64,000 bases of DNA from NCBI RefSeq assembly GCF_024518675.1, contig NZ_JANIGL010000004.1, positions 62,001 through 126,000 on the forward strand. The letters are read 5' to 3'. Below, piece after piece: positions 45,105 through 54,399 of this stretch. Under the pieces are notes generated by a model, which saw only the letters and a program-made list of their open reading frames with translations, had not been told where the DNA came from and did not search any database. Positions within the stretch are counted from its first letter, which is position 1, and every line of letters starts with the position of its first letter. The DNA is from Pseudoalteromonas shioyasakiensis. GTDB taxonomy: Bacteria > Pseudomonadota > Gammaproteobacteria > Enterobacterales > Alteromonadaceae. The position numbers and the translations under genes are program-made.

Positions 45105-48100
45105 CGTACTGTGATTAAGCAGTGCTTTTAACTTACCGGGCTTTATTGGTTTGGATAAGTAATGAATATTATCGGCTTTAGTCGCTTGCTTTAATTCATT
45201 ATCGCGCACAGCGGTAATTAAAATAGCAGGTACGGGACTTTGCCAAATTTCACGGAGCGTTTTGATAAGCGTAATACCGTCGCAGTCATGGCCGAGTTGG
45301 TAGTCCATTAAAATAACATCAGGAGCTTTGTGCTGTTTGGCATACTCCATCACAGTTTCAACTTGGTCAAATAGTTGATAATCAGCTTGCCATTTCTGTA
45401 ATAAACTTGCCATTGCATTTAAGTTTTCAGGGTCATCATCAACGGCAATTACATTCATTGCTGCGCGGTTTTCAAATAGGCTGTTTGTAGCATTTTTTTG
45501 TTGCACAAATTGGCTATCACCGTAGGGCACCTCGATACTAAAACGGCTGCCTTTATTGACGGTTGAATGCACCTCTAGGCGTAAACTGAGTAAATCAACC
45601 ATGCGCTTTACTACCCCTAAACCTAATCCAACACCTTTGTTGTCACCGGCTTCTATGCGGTAAAAATCATTGAATATTTTTGCTTGTTCCACTTCGCTAA
45701 TACCAGGCCCTGTGTCCCAGACTTCGATGCGAAGGTGGTGTTTACGTTTACGGCATGCGACTAAAACGCGGCCTTTTTCAGTGTATTTAACGGCGTTAGA
45801 GACTAGGTTTTGAATAATCCTGCGTAAGTAAGTGATATCACTATGGACAATTTGTTGCCCTGAACGTACATGTAATTGTAAGCCTTTTTCGCTCGATAAA
45901 ATGGCATATTCGTTACGCAGTGGCGCTAAAATATCGTCGATACTGAAGTGGCGCGGCGTCGGGGTCATAGCACCTTGTTCAAGCTTAGCGATTTCAAGTA
46001 ATGCAGACATTAGGTGTACGGTTGAATCAAGACTTGCGCCGAGCTTTTCAAAGTTATTGATATTATTATCAGCTAATGATTTTTCATCAATGGCAGCTAA
46101 GTATAAGCGGGCCGCATTTAGCGGTTGTAAAATATCGTGACTGGCAAGCGCTAAAAACCGTGTTTTACTGTCATTAGCTTGCTCTGCTTCGCGCTTGGCC
46201 AAAGTGAGTGCTTGCTCAGTTTGTACGCGGCTTTCTATTTGTGCTTCAAGATCTTTATTAATTGTCCGTATTTCTTGAGTTCTTGCTTCAATACGGTTTT
46301 CGAGATCCATATTAACTTCTTCCAGCGCATTTTGCGTGGCAATATGCGTGGTGATGTCTGAAAAGCTGGTAACAAAGCCGCCATCAGGCAGTGGGTTACC
46401 CGTCATCTCATATACTTGGCCATTTCGGCGGTGACGAATAAAGTGATGTGAAGTACCATTTTTTAAATGCTGCACACGTTTTTCAACTTGGCGCTCTATT
46501 TCACCTGGGCCGCACTCACCACGCTCTGCGTTGTATCTTATAATGTCTTCAATCGGTTGGCCTACCTCTAGAAAGTCTGCCGGGTAGTTAAACATTTCTG
46601 CGTAGCGCTTATTCCATGCAACTAGTTTGAGGTCTTTATCGACTACCGAAATACCGTGGCTTAAGTTCTCAAGTGAAGTGAACAGTAAATTTTGGTTAAA
46701 TTGCAGCGCTTGAGTGGTTTCATCAAAAAAGTTAACCACTTCTTCAAAGGCCATGCGCTTACCTGAAGCCACTGTATGAATAAGAGCTTGCGCAGATGAT
46801 GCGCCTAACACCCCCGTTAAAGCGCGTTCGCAATAGGCAATAAACTCTGGATCGGGATGATTGTTATTGTCACCCAATTGATGAGTGAGAGAGAATTGTG
46901 CTAACACCTGCTGGCTGCGTTGTACGCCTAAAAAGGTTTGCAGCAGTATTTTAAAGTCATACACAGTGGCTTTTACATTTTTATTTAAACGCCTTGCCAA
47001 TACCGCTTGCTCTTTAGGGTTAACAAATGCAGCAGCTTGAATTTTATCAATTAGCCGTTCATCAGCACCTAATGAGAAGCTGATATAACAGCCTATATTG
47101 GCAAATAAGGCAATGAGGGTGCCTCGGGTTATTAAGGTTTGCTGTAACTCGGTATCAAGGGTATTTCCGGCATCTAAAATCGGCAACATTAAAAATAAAA
47201 CCCAGCAAATAAAGCCCGCTAAAAGGCCTGCGTAAACCCCATAAGCATGGCCTTTTCGCCAGTATAGCCCGCCAATAATGGCTGGTAATAATTGGGTGAC
47301 CAGTGAAAATGCCACTAAGCCCATGCTCGCTAAGGCTTTACCGTGACCAAACCATTGCTGATAAAAATACGACAAAATTAATATTCCAGCGATGGTAAAG
47401 CGTCTTACTAATAAAATACGTGAGCGATAGCTGGTCGTGATCAGGTTACGCTTAAATTTACGACGCAACATTAAAGGTAATACAACGTCGTTAGATATCA
47501 TGGTACTGAGTGTGAGTGTTGCAACTACTATCATTGCGGTTGCGGCTGAAATACCACCAATAAAGACAAAGGTAGTGAGTAGTACATTGTCGTGCATTAA
47601 TGGCAGGGCGAGTACAAAGCTGTCAGGTGAAAAACCACTGCCAATATTCGGGTGAATAGCGGCTGTCGCTATGGGTAAAATCATTGCTGCTGTGAGTAAT
47701 AAGTACAGTGGGAAGGCCCAACGGGCAGTAAATAAATGGCGTTTGTCTTGGTTATCAACCACGGTGACATGAAACTGTCGTGGCAAACAAATAATGGCTG
47801 CCGCCGCCATTAAAGACTGACCAATAAAATTAAAACTAAAAAAGTTAAAACTGCTCCAGTGTTGCCATAACGAATCAGTGGTTAATAGTTCCCGTTCGGG
47901 TGGTAAGTTTAGTAGGGTGTAGACAGCAAGTCCTGCAACGGCAACTAGCGCGAGTAATTTTATTAAAGACTCAAATGCCACCGCCAGCATTAAACCTGAG
48001 CGGTATTCAGTCACATCGACTTTACGTGTACCAAAGAAAATAGCAAACATGGTCATGATCAATGTGGCGGAAAGAGCAACCATTGAGCCAGATATTTTAT

Positions 48101-48542
48101 TGTCGCTTTGTAACAGTAAAAAGCTGCTGCTAAGGGCTTTCAATTGCAGTGCGATGTACGGAATTGTCGCAAGCAATGCGATTACTGTAACCATAATGGC
48201 GGTTGTTTGTCGCTTGCCATACCGAGCAGAAATGAAATCAGCAATGGTGGTGATATTTTGTTTTTTACTTACCAGTACGAGCTTACGTAAAAAGCCTTGG
48301 CCGAAAAAAAATAACAGTGCAGGGCCAAGTAAAATGGGTAAATAGCTCCAACTGCTGGTGGCAGCCGTCCCCACTGAACCATAGTACGTCCACGACGTGC
48401 AATAAATCCCTAAAGAGAATGAATAAACGAATGGGTGGTGGCTTATTCGTTTGGCTAGTGGAGTGGTTTTATCCCCCCAGTTTGCAAGCCAGAATAAAAC
48501 ACCTATGTAGGCTAAAGCAACAAAGATTAAAGCAGCAGTCAT
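45102..48542 (-). CDS. SLC5-type sensor hybrid histidine kinase, CrbS-like
   Basis: The 1146-residue protein starts with a sodium/solute-symporter-like domain of ~13 transmembrane segments (residues ~1-490). A linker, a PAS domain (LSHGISVVDKDLKLVAWNKRYAEMF, residue ~640) and a coiled coil follow. HisKA has the phospho-His near residue 802 in SHDILQPLNAARLYL. HATPase_c (NLVSNAVKYTEKG, WDTGPGIS) and a C-terminal REC domain (VILMDYQLGHDC) complete it. This is the CbrA/CrbS architecture. CrbS with the regulator CrbR controls acetate use in Vibrio and Pseudomonas. Divergence from a DUF4212/SLC5 symporter pair supports CrbS; no crbR is in the window. Confidence 0.88.
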   Translation of the reverse strand: MTAALIFVALAYIGVLFWLANWGDKTTPLAKRISHHPFVYSFSLGIYCTSWTYYGSVGTAATSSWSYLPILLGPALLFFFGQGFLRKLVLVSKKQNITTIADFISARYGKRQTTAIMVTVIALLATIPYIALQLKALSSSFLLLQSDNKISGSMVALSATLIMTMFAIFFGTRKVDVTEYRSGLMLAVAFESLIKLLALVAVAGLAVYTLLNLPPERELLTTDSLWQHWSSFNFFSFNFIGQSLMAAAAIICLPRQFHVTVVDNQDKRHLFTARWAFPLYLLLTAAMILPIATAAIHPNIGSGFSPDSFVLALPLMHDNVLLTTFVFIGGISAATAMIVVATLTLSTMISNDVVLPLMLRRKFKRNLITTSYRSRILLVRRFTIAGILILSYFYQQWFGHGKALASMGLVAFSLVTQLLPAIIGGLYWRKGHAYGVYAGLLAGFICWVLFLMLPILDAGNTLDTELQQTLITRGTLIALFANIGCYISFSLGADERLIDKIQAAAFVNPKEQAVLARRLNKNVKATVYDFKILLQTFLGVQRSQQVLAQFSLTHQLGDNNNHPDPEFIAYCERALTGVLGASSAQALIHTVASGKRMAFEEVVNFFDETTQALQFNQNLLFTSLENLSHGISVVDKDLKLVAWNKRYAEMFNYPADFLEVGQPIEDIIRYNAERGECGPGEIERQVEKRVQHLKNGTSHHFIRHRRNGQVYEMTGNPLPDGGFVTSFSDITTHIATQNALEEVNMDLENRIEARTQEIRTINKDLEAQIESRVQTEQALTLAKREAEQANDSKTRFLALASHDILQPLNAARLYLAAIDEKSLADNNINNFEKLGASLDSTVHLMSALLEIAKLEQGAMTPTPRHFSIDDILAPLRNEYAILSSEKGLQLHVRSGQQIVHSDITYLRRIIQNLVSNAVKYTEKGRVLVACRKRKHHLRIEVWDTGPGISEVEQAKIFNDFYRIEAGDNKGVGLGLGVVKRMVDLLSLRLEVHSTVNKGSRFSIEVPYGDSQFVQQKNATNSLFENRAAMNVIAVDDDPENLNAMASLLQKWQADYQLFDQVETVMEYAKQHKAPDVILMDYQLGHDCDGITLIKTLREIWQSPVPAILITAVRDNELKQATKADNIHYLSKPIKPGKLKALLNHST

Positions 48543-48929
48543 GTCGTCATTCAGTTTTTATTATGATGGCTAACACCATACCAGAAATTGAAAAATAATT
48601 TGAGCTGTCAATTATTAAGCTAATTTCGTGTTTTTATTTAACTTGTTGATATTTAATTGTAATTTTATTTTTTATGAACGTATTCGACTAATGTCGCAGA
48701 TCAGTAATATAGCTTAGATGAATACTACGAATCACTTGGTGGAAATATTTAAATGCATGATATTTAACGTTTATTACTACTGGTTAACAAGTTTTAATCT
48801 GCAGTTTACGTAAACGTTAATCTGGTGTTACGACTATGGTCTCAATTCAATCTAGCTCAGGCATTGCTAATTTTATATACGGACATAAAACACACACATC
48901 ACTTTTTACGGTGTTAAAGAGGAATAAAA
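48543..48929. other. Divergent regulatory region between the kinase and symporter genes
   Basis: This 387-bp AT-rich spacer lies between two divergent operons. Apart from the palindrome at 48804-48815 and an AGAGGA ribosome binding site near 48918, no gene or repeat was found. Confidence 0.5.
48804..48815. promoter_or_regulatory. GTTTACGTAAAC palindrome upstream of the symporter operon
   Basis: This is a perfect 12-bp palindrome 114 bp before the DUF4212 gene. It is a plausible operator for a LuxR-type response regulator of the CrbR kind, but the binding protein is not known from the sequence. Confidence 0.45.
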
Positions 48930-49193
48930 ATGGCTTTTAAAGATGAAGAACAAGCAAAAGCTTATTGGGCGGAAAACATTTCACTGCTGTTTAAACTATT
49001 AGCAGTTTGGTTTGTCGTGTCATTTGGTTTTGGCATTTTACTGGTAGATGTACTCAATGAAGTACGTTTCTTTGGGTTTAAACTTGGCTTCTGGTTCTCC
49101 CAGCAAGGCGCGATTTACACCTTTGTGGCTTTGATTTTTGTTTACGTTTTCAAAATGAATACGTTAGATAAAAAATACGGCGTAGACGAATAG
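48930..49193 (+). CDS. DUF4212 small symporter subunit
   Basis: The 87-residue protein has two transmembrane helices (LLFKLLAVWFVVSFGFGILLVDVL and GAIYTFVALIFVYVFKM). It begins AFKDEEQAKAYWAENISLLF and ends DKKYGVDE, the DUF4212 pattern. Members are encoded directly upstream of SLC5-type acetate/solute symporters and are thought to be their small subunits. It is 11 bp before the symporter gene, so co-expression is expected. Confidence 0.9.
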   Translation: MAFKDEEQAKAYWAENISLLFKLLAVWFVVSFGFGILLVDVLNEVRFFGFKLGFWFSQQGAIYTFVALIFVYVFKMNTLDKKYGVDE

Positions 49194-49204
49194 GAGCTTA
49201 AGTA

Positions 49205-50929
49205 ATGGATGTTCAAACACTCACGTTTTTAATTGTTGGTTTAAGCTTCGCGCTGTATATCGGCATTGCAATATGGGCCCGCGCAGGGTCAACAAATGAA
49301 TTTTATGTGGCTGGTGGTGGGGTTCCGCCTTTAGCTAATGGTATGGCAACGGCCGCTGATTGGATGAGTGCTGCGTCATTTATCTCAATGGCGGGTATCA
49401 TCTCTTTTGCAGGTTATGATGGCGGTGTTTACTTAATGGGGTGGACAGGTGGTTATGTACTTTTAGCCATGTGTTTAGCGCCTTACTTACGTAAATTTGG
49501 CAAGTTTACAGTACCTGACTTTATCGGTGATCGTTATTACTCACAAACAGCCCGTGTTGTGGCCATCTTGTGTGCTATCTTTATCTGCTTTACCTATATC
49601 GCAGGGCAAATGCGTGGTGTTGGTGTGGTTTTCTCACGCTTCTTAGAGGTCGAAATCGAAACCGGTGTTTATATTGGTATGGTTATCGTATTCTTCTACG
49701 CTGTGCTTGGTGGTATGAAAGGCATTACTTACACCCAAGTAGCGCAATATTGTGTATTAGTATTTGCTTATTTAGTACCGGCGATTTTTATCTCAATGAT
49801 GATGACAGGTCATTTCTTCCCACAAACCGGCTTTGGTGCCACGCTCAGTGATGGCTCGGGTATGTATGTTCTTGATAAGTTGGATGGCTTAAGCGCTGAA
49901 TTAGGTTTTGCGCAATACACCGAAGGCTCTAAGAGCATGATTGATGTATTTGCAATTACAGGTGCACTGATGGTAGGTACTGCCGGTTTACCACATGTAA
50001 TTGTACGTTTCTTCACGGTACCACGTGTTAAAGATACCCGTATTTCTGCGGCATGGACGTTAGTATTCATCGCGATTGTTTATACTACAGCACCTGCGGT
50101 TGCATCGTTTGCACGGGTTAATATGATTGACACAATTAATGGTAAAGATGGCAGTGGTACTGAATACGCACAAGCACCAGCTTGGGTTAAAAACTGGGAA
50201 AGAACAGGCCTTATCACCTTTAATGATAAAAATGGTGATGGCAAAATGTTCTATACTGCCGGTAAGATTGATGATCCAAATAGTGCAAATGAAGTTAACG
50301 TAGACCGCGATATCATGGTATTGGCAAACCCCGAAATTGCTAATTTACCAGCATGGGTTGTTGCGTTAGTTGCAGCCGGTGGTATTGCTGCTGCGCTTTC
50401 AACAACGGCCGGTTTATTATTGGTTATTTCAACATCGGTCTCCCATGATTTACTTAAGCGAACCCTCAAGCCAGATATTAGCGATAAGCAAGAGCTACTC
50501 GCAGCGAGGTTAGCGGCTATGATTGCCATTGTTATTTCTGCTTACTTTGGTATTAACCCGCCTGGATTTGTGGCGTCGGTGGTGGCATTTGCATTTGGCT
50601 TAGCGGCAGCAAGTTTCTTCCCGGCGATCATTATGGGTATTTTCTCTAAGAAGATGAATAAAGAAGGGGCGATTGCAGGTATGGTGACAGGTATTACCTT
50701 TACTGCGGCGTATATTATCTTCTTTAAATTTGTCAGCCCTGAGCTTAACAGCCCTGAACACTGGTTCTTGGGTATTTCACCAGAAGGTATTGGTTTAGTG
50801 GGTATGGTGATTAACTTTGCAGTAGCTGCAGTTGTCCTCAAACTCACTGCTGAGACGCCTGTTGAAATTCAGCAAATGGTTGAAGGTATTCGTAATCCTA
50901 AAGGCTCTGGTGAAGCGCACGCTCACTAA
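49205..50929 (+). CDS. Sodium:solute symporter (acetate/ActP-like)
   Basis: The 574-residue SLC5-family transporter has about 13 transmembrane segments. Family motifs include STNEFYVAGGGVPPLANGMATAADWMSAASFISMAG, GGMKGITYTQVAQYCVLVFAYL and AAGGIAAALSTTAGLLLVISTSVSHDL. A hydrophilic insertion near residues 305-370 contains a DKNGDGKMF loop resembling a calcium-binding EF loop. It is close to the ActP/VC2705-type symporters used for acetate and other short organic acids. Context with a CrbS-like kinase and a DUF294 protein supports acetate, but the substrate is inferred. Confidence 0.88.
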   Translation: MDVQTLTFLIVGLSFALYIGIAIWARAGSTNEFYVAGGGVPPLANGMATAADWMSAASFISMAGIISFAGYDGGVYLMGWTGGYVLLAMCLAPYLRKFGKFTVPDFIGDRYYSQTARVVAILCAIFICFTYIAGQMRGVGVVFSRFLEVEIETGVYIGMVIVFFYAVLGGMKGITYTQVAQYCVLVFAYLVPAIFISMMMTGHFFPQTGFGATLSDGSGMYVLDKLDGLSAELGFAQYTEGSKSMIDVFAITGALMVGTAGLPHVIVRFFTVPRVKDTRISAAWTLVFIAIVYTTAPAVASFARVNMIDTINGKDGSGTEYAQAPAWVKNWERTGLITFNDKNGDGKMFYTAGKIDDPNSANEVNVDRDIMVLANPEIANLPAWVVALVAAGGIAAALSTTAGLLLVISTSVSHDLLKRTLKPDISDKQELLAARLAAMIAIVISAYFGINPPGFVASVVAFAFGLAAASFFPAIIMGIFSKKMNKEGAIAGMVTGITFTAAYIIFFKFVSPELNSPEHWFLGISPEGIGLVGMVINFAVAAVVLKLTAETPVEIQQMVEGIRNPKGSGEAHAH

Positions 50930-50954
50930 TAATGACTTGATTGTTATTGCAGCC

Positions 50955-50985
50955 AAAGCCCGACTTTTGTCGGGCTTTTTATTTT
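50955..50985 (+). terminator. Terminator after the symporter gene
   Basis: AAAGCCCGAC (50955-50964) and GTCGGGCTTT (50969-50978) form a perfect 10-bp stem with a TTTT loop and a T-rich tail. Confidence 0.92.
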
Positions 50986-51038
50986 TTCTAAATATGCGTA
51001 ATGTAGATGTTCAGGCCTGATTATTTGCGAGAACAATT

Positions 51039-52877
51039 ATGAATAACGAGCAGCAGGAAGTTGCCCAGTTTGTGAGTATGCAAACGCCGTTTAGCCAAAT
51101 TGATAGTAGTGCAACTGATTACTTTGTAAGTCATGTAGATAGTATTTATTTAACCCGCGAAAATCAGTCGCAGTGGTTGCAATCTGACTCGCCTAAATTA
51201 TTTCTCATTCGTTCAGGTCTGTATGATCTCGTCGATGCTAAAGGGGATGTGATCACCCGTTTAGCGCAAGGCGATTACTTTGGCTTTCCGTCATTGTTAA
51301 CAGGTGAGGCAATACAAAACCGTTTAGAGACGCAAAAAGAGGGCATAGTCTATATGCTCAATCAACAAAGCTTTGATTTTTTGCGCCGTGAATATAAATC
51401 GTTTGAGCAATATTTTGTTCGTGCCCATGCTAACAGGTTACTTTCATCACATTATAAGAACCAAAATGAAAGCTGGTCAGAGCGAAAAATTTCTGAGTTG
51501 ATGTCACGTAAGGCGGTCACTCTTCCTCCCGATGCCAGTATTCGGCAAACTGCAAAAAAAATGAAAAAACACGGTGTATCATCCATTATGATCACCGAAT
51601 TTGAACAACTGGTTGGGGTTGTAACTGACCGCGATTTACGTAACAGAGTGTTGGCAGATGAGGTTGAGCCAAAAGAGGCTGTAAGCATAATCATGAGTAA
51701 AAAACCTAAGTATATATTTGAGAATAATCGGGTTTTTTCGGCACTGCATTTAATGCTTAAACATAATATTCACCACTTACCAGTGCTTGATGAGCATCAT
51801 AAAGCGCTGGGGATGATCACTAGTACAGACTTATTACGACAGCAAAAAAGTGACCCCGTACAACTTATTGGCCGTATTTATAAAGCCCATAGTATTAGTG
51901 ATTTAAAACGCTACGCGAGTGAAATACCTGAATTGCTCCGTGGCTTTTCTCATAATATCGATGATATTTCATTGATTGGAAAGCTGCTAAGTGGCTTAAC
52001 TGATGCGCTAACTTCCCGGCTCATTCATTTATTCCAAGAGGATAATGGTGCAGCCCCCACTAGTTTTAGTTTTATTTGTTTTGGCTCTCAAGCACGAGAA
52101 GAGCAAACTCTACACTCAGATCAGGATAACGGCTTGCTATTACCGGATGACTTAAGCGAGCAGCAGCAAGATTACTTTCGTCGCATGGGGGTGTTTGTCT
52201 GTGAGCAACTAGTAGAATGTGGTATTAGGCGCTGTTCTGGGAATATTATGGCCAGCAGTGAGTTGTGTCGAATGAGCATTTCTGATTGGTGTGAACGTTT
52301 CTTTAAGTGGATAAAAAGTCCCACGCCTGAGGCCATGCTTAATTGTAAAATATTCTTTGATTTACGCTTTATTGAAGGCTCCAACTCTCTTTACACCAGT
52401 TTTTGTGAACAGCTGACACGCATTTCGCGTAATGAATTATTTTATGCCGCCATGGCCACTGATATAAAAAGTAATTCAGTGCCTATCGGCTTGTTTAATC
52501 AATTTAAGCTAGAAAAAAATGCAACACAGCATAAGTACATTGATTTAAAAAAACGAGGTGTGGTGATTATTAACGATATAGTACGCTTATACGCGTTAAA
52601 GGCTGGAGTACGACGAGCAAATACCCAAGAGCGTCTCGATGCACTATTAAAATATCCGCTGTTAAATAATCAGGATGTTTATAATTTAAAAGATTGTTGG
52701 CGGTTTTTAACTCAATTACGCTTACGAACGCAAATTAATGAAGAGGGGCTACCGAGTAATTGTATTAATCCAGATAAACTAAACTCGCTGGAGCGTCATC
52801 AACTCAAAGAAGCATTCTACTTGATAAAGCAATCACAACAGGCTGCGGCATTTAAATTTGCTCGAGGCAGTTTGTAA
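51039..52877 (+). CDS. cNMP-CBS-DUF294 putative nucleotidyltransferase
   Basis: The 612-residue soluble protein has three parts. An N-terminal cyclic-nucleotide-binding-like domain (residues ~10-140, LAQGDYFGFPSLLTGE) comes first. Two CBS domains follow (~150-280, MSRKAVTLPPDASIRQTAKKMKKHGVSSI and PVLDEHHKALGMITSTDLL). The C-terminal DUF294/GlnD-like nucleotidyltransferase domain has GSQAREEQTLHSDQDNGLL near residue 348, with the metal-binding Asp pair. Such genes are typically paired with ActP-like symporters and a DnaQ-like exonuclease. It may sense nucleotides to adjust acetate metabolism; this role is inferred. Confidence 0.88.
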   Translation: MNNEQQEVAQFVSMQTPFSQIDSSATDYFVSHVDSIYLTRENQSQWLQSDSPKLFLIRSGLYDLVDAKGDVITRLAQGDYFGFPSLLTGEAIQNRLETQKEGIVYMLNQQSFDFLRREYKSFEQYFVRAHANRLLSSHYKNQNESWSERKISELMSRKAVTLPPDASIRQTAKKMKKHGVSSIMITEFEQLVGVVTDRDLRNRVLADEVEPKEAVSIIMSKKPKYIFENNRVFSALHLMLKHNIHHLPVLDEHHKALGMITSTDLLRQQKSDPVQLIGRIYKAHSISDLKRYASEIPELLRGFSHNIDDISLIGKLLSGLTDALTSRLIHLFQEDNGAAPTSFSFICFGSQAREEQTLHSDQDNGLLLPDDLSEQQQDYFRRMGVFVCEQLVECGIRRCSGNIMASSELCRMSISDWCERFFKWIKSPTPEAMLNCKIFFDLRFIEGSNSLYTSFCEQLTRISRNELFYAAMATDIKSNSVPIGLFNQFKLEKNATQHKYIDLKKRGVVIINDIVRLYALKAGVRRANTQERLDALLKYPLLNNQDVYNLKDCWRFLTQLRLRTQINEEGLPSNCINPDKLNSLERHQLKEAFYLIKQSQQAAAFKFARGSL

Positions 52878-52901
52878 TGACTAAAGGGTTGAGGTGGCAA
52901 C

Positions 52902-53525
52902 GTGGTTAAGCGTTGGTTGAGTCAGTATTTATCAAGAAAAAAACAGTTGGCTAAAAGTGCTGTTGCCCAGCGTTATATTGTTATTGATTTAGAGCTCACA
53001 GGGCTTGATGCCAAGCAGCATGAAATTGTTTCAATTGCTTGGGTGTTGATTGAGCGCCAGTGTATTAAATTGAGTCAGGCGGCTCATTATATTAATAAAG
53101 ATGTGAAACAGTTAGCGCAAAGTCCTGTTTATCACGGTATTGCTCAGCAAGATATTGCGAACGGGCAAAGCTTGCAAGTTATCTTAAACAAGCTTAGCAC
53201 TTATTTTGATGATGCTATTTTAGTGTTTCATAATGCGAGTTTAGATTGGGGGTTTTTAAAGCACGCTTTTAAAGTACAAGGAATAGTAGTTAAGCCCAAT
53301 TTGATTCTTGATACATTCTTAATTGAAAAAAAGCGTTTACACCAGCAAGGATATGAGATAGCTCTCGATGACTTAACATTAGCTGCATGTAGAAAACGCT
53401 ATCAATTACCTGATTATAGCAACCACCATGCGCTAACAGACGCTACCGCAACTGCAGAGTTATTACTTGCACAGTGCCATCAAATAGCCCAAGGTAAAAA
53501 TTTAAAGTTAGTTGATTTAGTTTAA
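52902..53525 (+). CDS. DnaQ-like 3'-5' exonuclease (DEDDh)
   Basis: The 207-residue exonuclease has Exo I VIDLELTGLDA (Asp, Glu), Exo II LVFHNASLDWGFLKHAF and Exo III HHALTDATATAELLL with the catalytic His and Asp. It is a stand-alone epsilon-like protein, not the polymerase subunit. The GTG start follows the DUF294 stop by 24 bp with GAGG upstream. It recurs beside DUF294/symporter genes, so a shared role is likely though unexplained. Target nucleic acid unknown. Confidence 0.85.
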   Translation: MVKRWLSQYLSRKKQLAKSAVAQRYIVIDLELTGLDAKQHEIVSIAWVLIERQCIKLSQAAHYINKDVKQLAQSPVYHGIAQQDIANGQSLQVILNKLSTYFDDAILVFHNASLDWGFLKHAFKVQGIVVKPNLILDTFLIEKKRLHQQGYEIALDDLTLAACRKRYQLPDYSNHHALTDATATAELLLAQCHQIAQGKNLKLVDLV

Positions 53526-53725
53526 GCTTCATTTACTTTTCGTCATATTAAAGGCCGTGTGATACTTTTAAATAGATGACGACTGAATAAGAGGCTGATA
53601 TATAAACGAAAATTAGCTTTAAGTATTGTTTTATAAATACAAAGTCAGGCTTTGTCAGTGCAGTTATTTGCTTATTGTTCTGCTAATCTATCGTCTTGAT
53701 ATTGAGTTTATTTATAGGTTTTTTA

Positions 53726-53986
53726 ATGAAGAATAATTTACTGCCATCTTTGGTTGGTGTGATAGTCAGTTTAATTGCTGTGTGGTGGTTGCATGGGTTT
53801 TTATTAGTGGATCGTTGTTTAGATAGTGGCGGCGCAATTGATCATAAAACTAACTTATGTATGGGTGAAAACAACCAAATAATAGAGTTGGCAACGTCAT
53901 CAGGTACATTAGCCATTTATTGTGTTGTGATTATGGGTGTTTCATTATTAACAGGAAGTTTCATACGCAAACTATTTAAGCGTTAA
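53726..53986 (+). CDS. Small two-helix membrane protein of unknown function
   Basis: The 86-residue protein begins MKNNLLPSLVGVIVSLIAVWWLHGFLL. A soluble loop with two cysteines follows (DRCLDSGGAIDHKTNLCMGEN), then a second hydrophobic helix (TLAIYCVVIMGVSLLTGSFI) and the basic tail RKLFKR. The ATG at 53726 is preferred; TTG codons upstream would extend it by ten residues. The cysteine pair in the external loop may form a disulphide. No family recognised. Confidence 0.6.
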   Translation: MKNNLLPSLVGVIVSLIAVWWLHGFLLVDRCLDSGGAIDHKTNLCMGENNQIIELATSSGTLAIYCVVIMGVSLLTGSFIRKLFKR

Positions 53987-54036
53987 ACAATTTACCTTTT
54001 CTAACTTTAGAGCCTAGGCCCAAGGAAACTTGAGGC

Positions 54037-54366
54037 CATCTAAAACAGGCCTTAAACATTTATTTAACTTTACCTCTTATATTCAACTGCAAGGTCGATT
54101 ACCAAATCAGGCGCATCTAAAACAGCGGGTGCGCATTTATTTAACTTTACCTCTTATATTCAACTGCAAGGTCAATTACCAAATCAGGCGCATCTAAAAC
54201 AGCGGGTGAACATTTATTTAACTTTGCCTCTTATATTCAACTGCAAGGTCGATTACCAAAATTTGAGCCATCTAAACATGGTTAATTTTAAGTTTCTGCT
54301 GTTCAGCTCTTATATTCAATCTCAAGGTCGATTACAATACCGCCATCTAAAAGGCAGGTTGCCTTT
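54037..54366. repeat. 77-bp imperfect tandem repeat array upstream of epd
   Basis: Four copies start with CATCTAAA at 54037, 54114, 54191 and 54269 (periods 77, 77, 78, 75 bp). A fifth start at 54344 runs into a hairpin (AAAGGCA/TGCCTTT, 54350-54366). The first three are nearly identical. Copy four keeps only CATCTAAA, CTCTTATATTCAA and CAAGGTCGATTAC. A degenerate partial copy seems to precede the array near 54020. No reading frame or CRISPR-like spacer pattern is present. The array fills the intergenic region before epd. Confidence 0.9.
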
Positions 54367-54399
54367 ATCTGCAAGCAAATAGAGTGGATTTTCTTTCGA

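Noticed and set aside
54037..54366. The 77-bp array as a CRISPR
   Set aside because: Copies are adjacent and nearly identical throughout, with no short repeat alternating with unique spacers, and no cas genes are present.
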